This document shows positions 13,321 to 14,907 of a stretch of DNA of 14,907 nt, piece after piece. Origin of the DNA: a bacterium. GTDB taxonomy: Bacteria; BMS3Abin14. Both the position numbers and the translations under genes were made by a program. How positions within the stretch are numbered: the stretch's first letter is position 1; every line of letters starts with the position of its first letter. The notes under the pieces are model-generated. The model ran no database searches. It saw only the letters and a list, made by a program, of their open reading frames with translations, and was not told the DNA's origin. Where the stretch lies: assembly GCA_020350725.1 (NCBI GenBank), contig CP070719.1, positions 1,369,789-1,384,695 on the forward strand. The letters run 5' to 3'.

Positions 13321-13986
13321 TTGGGCGGCATTAACTTTCAGCTGCTGATCATCAGTTTCGTCCCGTTCCTCCTGGCGCTCACCGTCCACGAGGTGGCCCA
13401 CGGCTACGTGGCCTATCGCAAGGGAGACTTCACGGCCAAGCTGATGGGGCGCATCACCATGAACCCCATCAAGCACGTGGATCCCCTGGGTACGATCATT
13501 TTTCCCCTCATGTTGGCCCTGTCAAGATCGCCGGTCATCTTCGGGTGGGCGAAGCCGGTCCCCGTGAGCCGTAGAAACTTCAAGAATCCCAGGAAGGACA
13601 TGACCCTCGTCGCCCTGGCCGGACCGCTGAGCAACGTGCTCCTGGCGATGGTCTTCGCTCTGGCACTGAAAGTTCTCCTCCTTGTCTTTGGACCAGGCGC
13701 CCTGTCGAAATCGAAGGTCCTCGAGTCCCTGGCGGCCATGCTCTGGGTGGGGATGAATATCTCCATCTACTTGGGGGTCTTTAACCTTTTTCCCGTCTAT
13801 CCCCTGGACGGGAGCCACATTGTGGAGGGGATCCTGCCGGAGGACAAGGCTCTGGTGTACAGCAGGATGGAACGTTACGGGAGCATTATCCTGATCGTTC
13901 TGCTCTTCACGGGAGTCCTCCAGAGCGTCATCCGCCCCGTGTACGCCCTGATCCTGATTGCCATTAGGACCATGTTCGGAATCTGA
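13321..13986 (+). CDS. M50-family site-2-type intramembrane metalloprotease
   Basis: An integral membrane zinc protease of 221 residues, the compact type without a PDZ domain. The zinc-binding HExxH is His23-Glu24-xx-His27 (VHEVAHGY) in the first membrane segment. The third ligand motif is NLFPVYPLDG (155-164) with Asp163. Additional membrane segments lie near 59-70, 95-125, 135-155 and 190-215. The family cleaves peptide bonds within the membrane; the substrate here is unknown. The start is TTG at 13321 with GGAG 7 nt upstream. No ATG precedes the catalytic helix except inside it. In many deltaproteobacteria this gene precedes trpS and scpA/scpB (recalled), and trpS does follow here, after a 483-nt repeat-filled spacer. 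Confidence 0.93.
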   Translation: MGGINFQLLIISFVPFLLALTVHEVAHGYVAYRKGDFTAKLMGRITMNPIKHVDPLGTIIFPLMLALSRSPVIFGWAKPVPVSRRNFKNPRKDMTLVALAGPLSNVLLAMVFALALKVLLLVFGPGALSKSKVLESLAAMLWVGMNISIYLGVFNLFPVYPLDGSHIVEGILPEDKALVYSRMERYGSIILIVLLFTGVLQSVIRPVYALILIAIRTMFGI

Positions 13987-14017
13987 ATAAAGCAGCGAAA
14001 AGGGCAGAGAGGGTCTA

Positions 14018-14043
14018 TCCGCCTTTGCTGGACCTGCGGCGGA
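14018..14043 (+). other. Weak stem-loop after the M50 protease gene
   Basis: TCCGCC (14018-14023) and GGCGGA (14038-14043) form a 6-bp stem with a 14-nt loop, 32 nt after the stop. No T-run follows, so it is a poor terminator candidate. Confidence 0.25.
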
Positions 14044-14455
14044 CGGACGCGGGTAGAGATGAGTCCAGAGTCCAGAGGCCAGGGTCCAGAGGGGACGAAG
14101 AACAGACGCGGGGACGTACCCGAAGGGGCGAAAGGGCGAGGGGAGAGGGGGAAAATGAGTCCAAAATCCAAAGTCCAAAATCCAAAAGGGTCTGTGAGAC
14201 ATGAAACCTGAGACGCGGTACTTGGAACTTGGATATCTAGTGCGGAAACATGTTGAAAAATAAGCGGTTGTCATTGCGAGCAGAAAACCGTGTGAAGCAA
14301 TCTACAACTGGGAACCGTGAACGGTGAACTGTGAACTGGTTTTTACGAATCACTAATCACAAATCACGAATCACTGATTCACCAACCGTGAACTGTGAAC
14401 CGGGAACTTTCTTTTGGGACTTCGGATCCGCCATCTAATCACCAATCACTGTCCT
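14044..14455 (+). repeat. Mosaic intergenic repeat array 5 (upstream of trpS)
   Basis: This stretch is non-coding. Modules towards trpS: G (GAGTCCAGAGTCCAGAGGCC, about 14061-14095); H (AGACGCGGGGACG and GGGCGAGGGGAG, about 14105-14152); an inverted C-like stretch (CCAAAATCCAAAGTCC, about 14158-14190); F (GAGACGCGGTACTTGG...GGATATC, about 14210-14237); A (14264-14302); E (about 14305-14340); D (CGAATCACTAATCACAAATC, about 14346-14385); E (14392-14409); a C-like remnant; and D again (about 14435-14450). Module B is absent. The last D ends about 20 nt before the trpS start. Confidence 0.85.
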
Positions 14456-14469
14456 TGGGAGGAGCCTGA

Positions 14470-14907
14470 ATGAAACGCGTTCTGTCGGGCATGAGGCCCA
14501 CCGGTCCACTGCACATCGGACACTACCTCGGCGCCCTGAGCAACTGGATCGAGCTTCAGGACAAGTATGAGTGTTTCTACTTCGTGGCCGACTGGCATGC
14601 CCTGTCCACCATGTACGACGAGCCGGAGTCCCTGGAGGAGTTCTCCCTGGAGATCGTCAAGGACTGGCTGAGCGTGGGACTCGATCCTGAGCGGTCGACC
14701 CTTTTCCTCCAGTCGGCGGTCCTGGAGCACTCCGAGCTCTTCGTCCTCCTGTCCATGATCACGCCCCTGTCCTGGCTGGAGAGGGTCCCGTCCTACAAAG
14801 AGGTGAGGGAGCAGCTGGCCCACAAGGATCTGGCCACCCTGGGTTTCCTCGGTTACCCGCTCCTCCAGACCGCCGACATCATCATCTACCGGGCGGATTT
14901 CGTCCCG
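14470..14907 (+). CDS. trpS: Tryptophan--tRNA ligase, 5' part
   Basis: Class I aminoacyl-tRNA synthetase that charges tRNA-Trp. Only the first 146 codons are inside the window; the frame is open to the last base, so the C-terminal half with KMSKS lies outside. The N-terminus RVLSGMRPTGPLHIGHYLGA contains the HIGH motif at residues 15-18, followed by CFYFVADWHALS, LFLQSAVLEHSEL, SWLERVPSYKE and the tryptophan-pocket region GFLGYPLLQTADIIIYRAD, all typical of TrpS. The ATG at 14470 has GGGAGGAG about 6 nt upstream. A repeat array occupies the whole spacer before it. Confidence 0.97.
   Translation, partial: MKRVLSGMRPTGPLHIGHYLGALSNWIELQDKYECFYFVADWHALSTMYDEPESLEEFSLEIVKDWLSVGLDPERSTLFLQSAVLEHSELFVLLSMITPLSWLERVPSYKEVREQLAHKDLATLGFLGYPLLQTADIIIYRADFVP

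Overview
The window looks like chromosomal DNA of a high-GC, Gram-negative bacterium, most likely an uncultured Desulfobacterota/deltaproteobacterial lineage. This is an inference. It rests on a DUF4388 response regulator, miaB followed by a bifunctional-nuclease gene, an M50 protease next to trpS, frequent GTG/TTG starts with 4-bp overlaps, and gene-sized spacers packed with mosaic repeats. No phage, IS element, CRISPR array, tRNA or rRNA was seen.

Left half, minus strand (about 7593 down to 229): one long, tightly packed, co-directional run. It starts with a 29-codon AURKAIP1/COX24-like gene (TTG start, very strong ribosome binding site). Then come a TIGR00725/SLOG-fold protein, miaB (tRNA 2-methylthiolation), a bifunctional nuclease-domain protein and a VanZ-family membrane protein. 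Three signalling proteins follow: a GGDEF-fold protein with a destroyed active site, a receiver/DUF4388 protein with a destroyed phosphorylation site, and an intact CheY-like receiver. The run ends with a CsgG/FlgT-like lipoprotein. Most junctions are overlaps or gaps under 25 nt.

Middle, minus strand (11509 down to 7703): a thiamine cluster, thiM, then a 555-nt repeat-filled spacer, then thiE-thiL-thiD. ThiM phosphorylates the thiazole moiety, ThiD the pyrimidine moiety, ThiE joins them, and ThiL makes thiamine diphosphate. The set therefore covers salvage plus the final shared steps. No TPP riboswitch was recognised. thiE uses a GTG start that lies inside a repeat copy, and thiD has no usual start codon where its homology begins.

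Right part, plus strand: a small unrecognised gene (12218-12439) followed by a 10-bp stem-loop, then an M50 site-2-type protease with a promoter and leader hairpin, then the 5' end of trpS, which runs off the window.

Five intergenic arrays (1-228, 10148-10702, 11510-11886, 12505-13190, 14044-14455) are built from the same small set of short modules. These appear in nearly the same order and, in four of five arrays, in the direction of the downstream gene. One module holds a hairpin with compensatory base changes between copies, and one copy carries a clean 46-bp insertion of another repeat family. These arrays and the degenerate signalling proteins are the least ordinary parts of the window.
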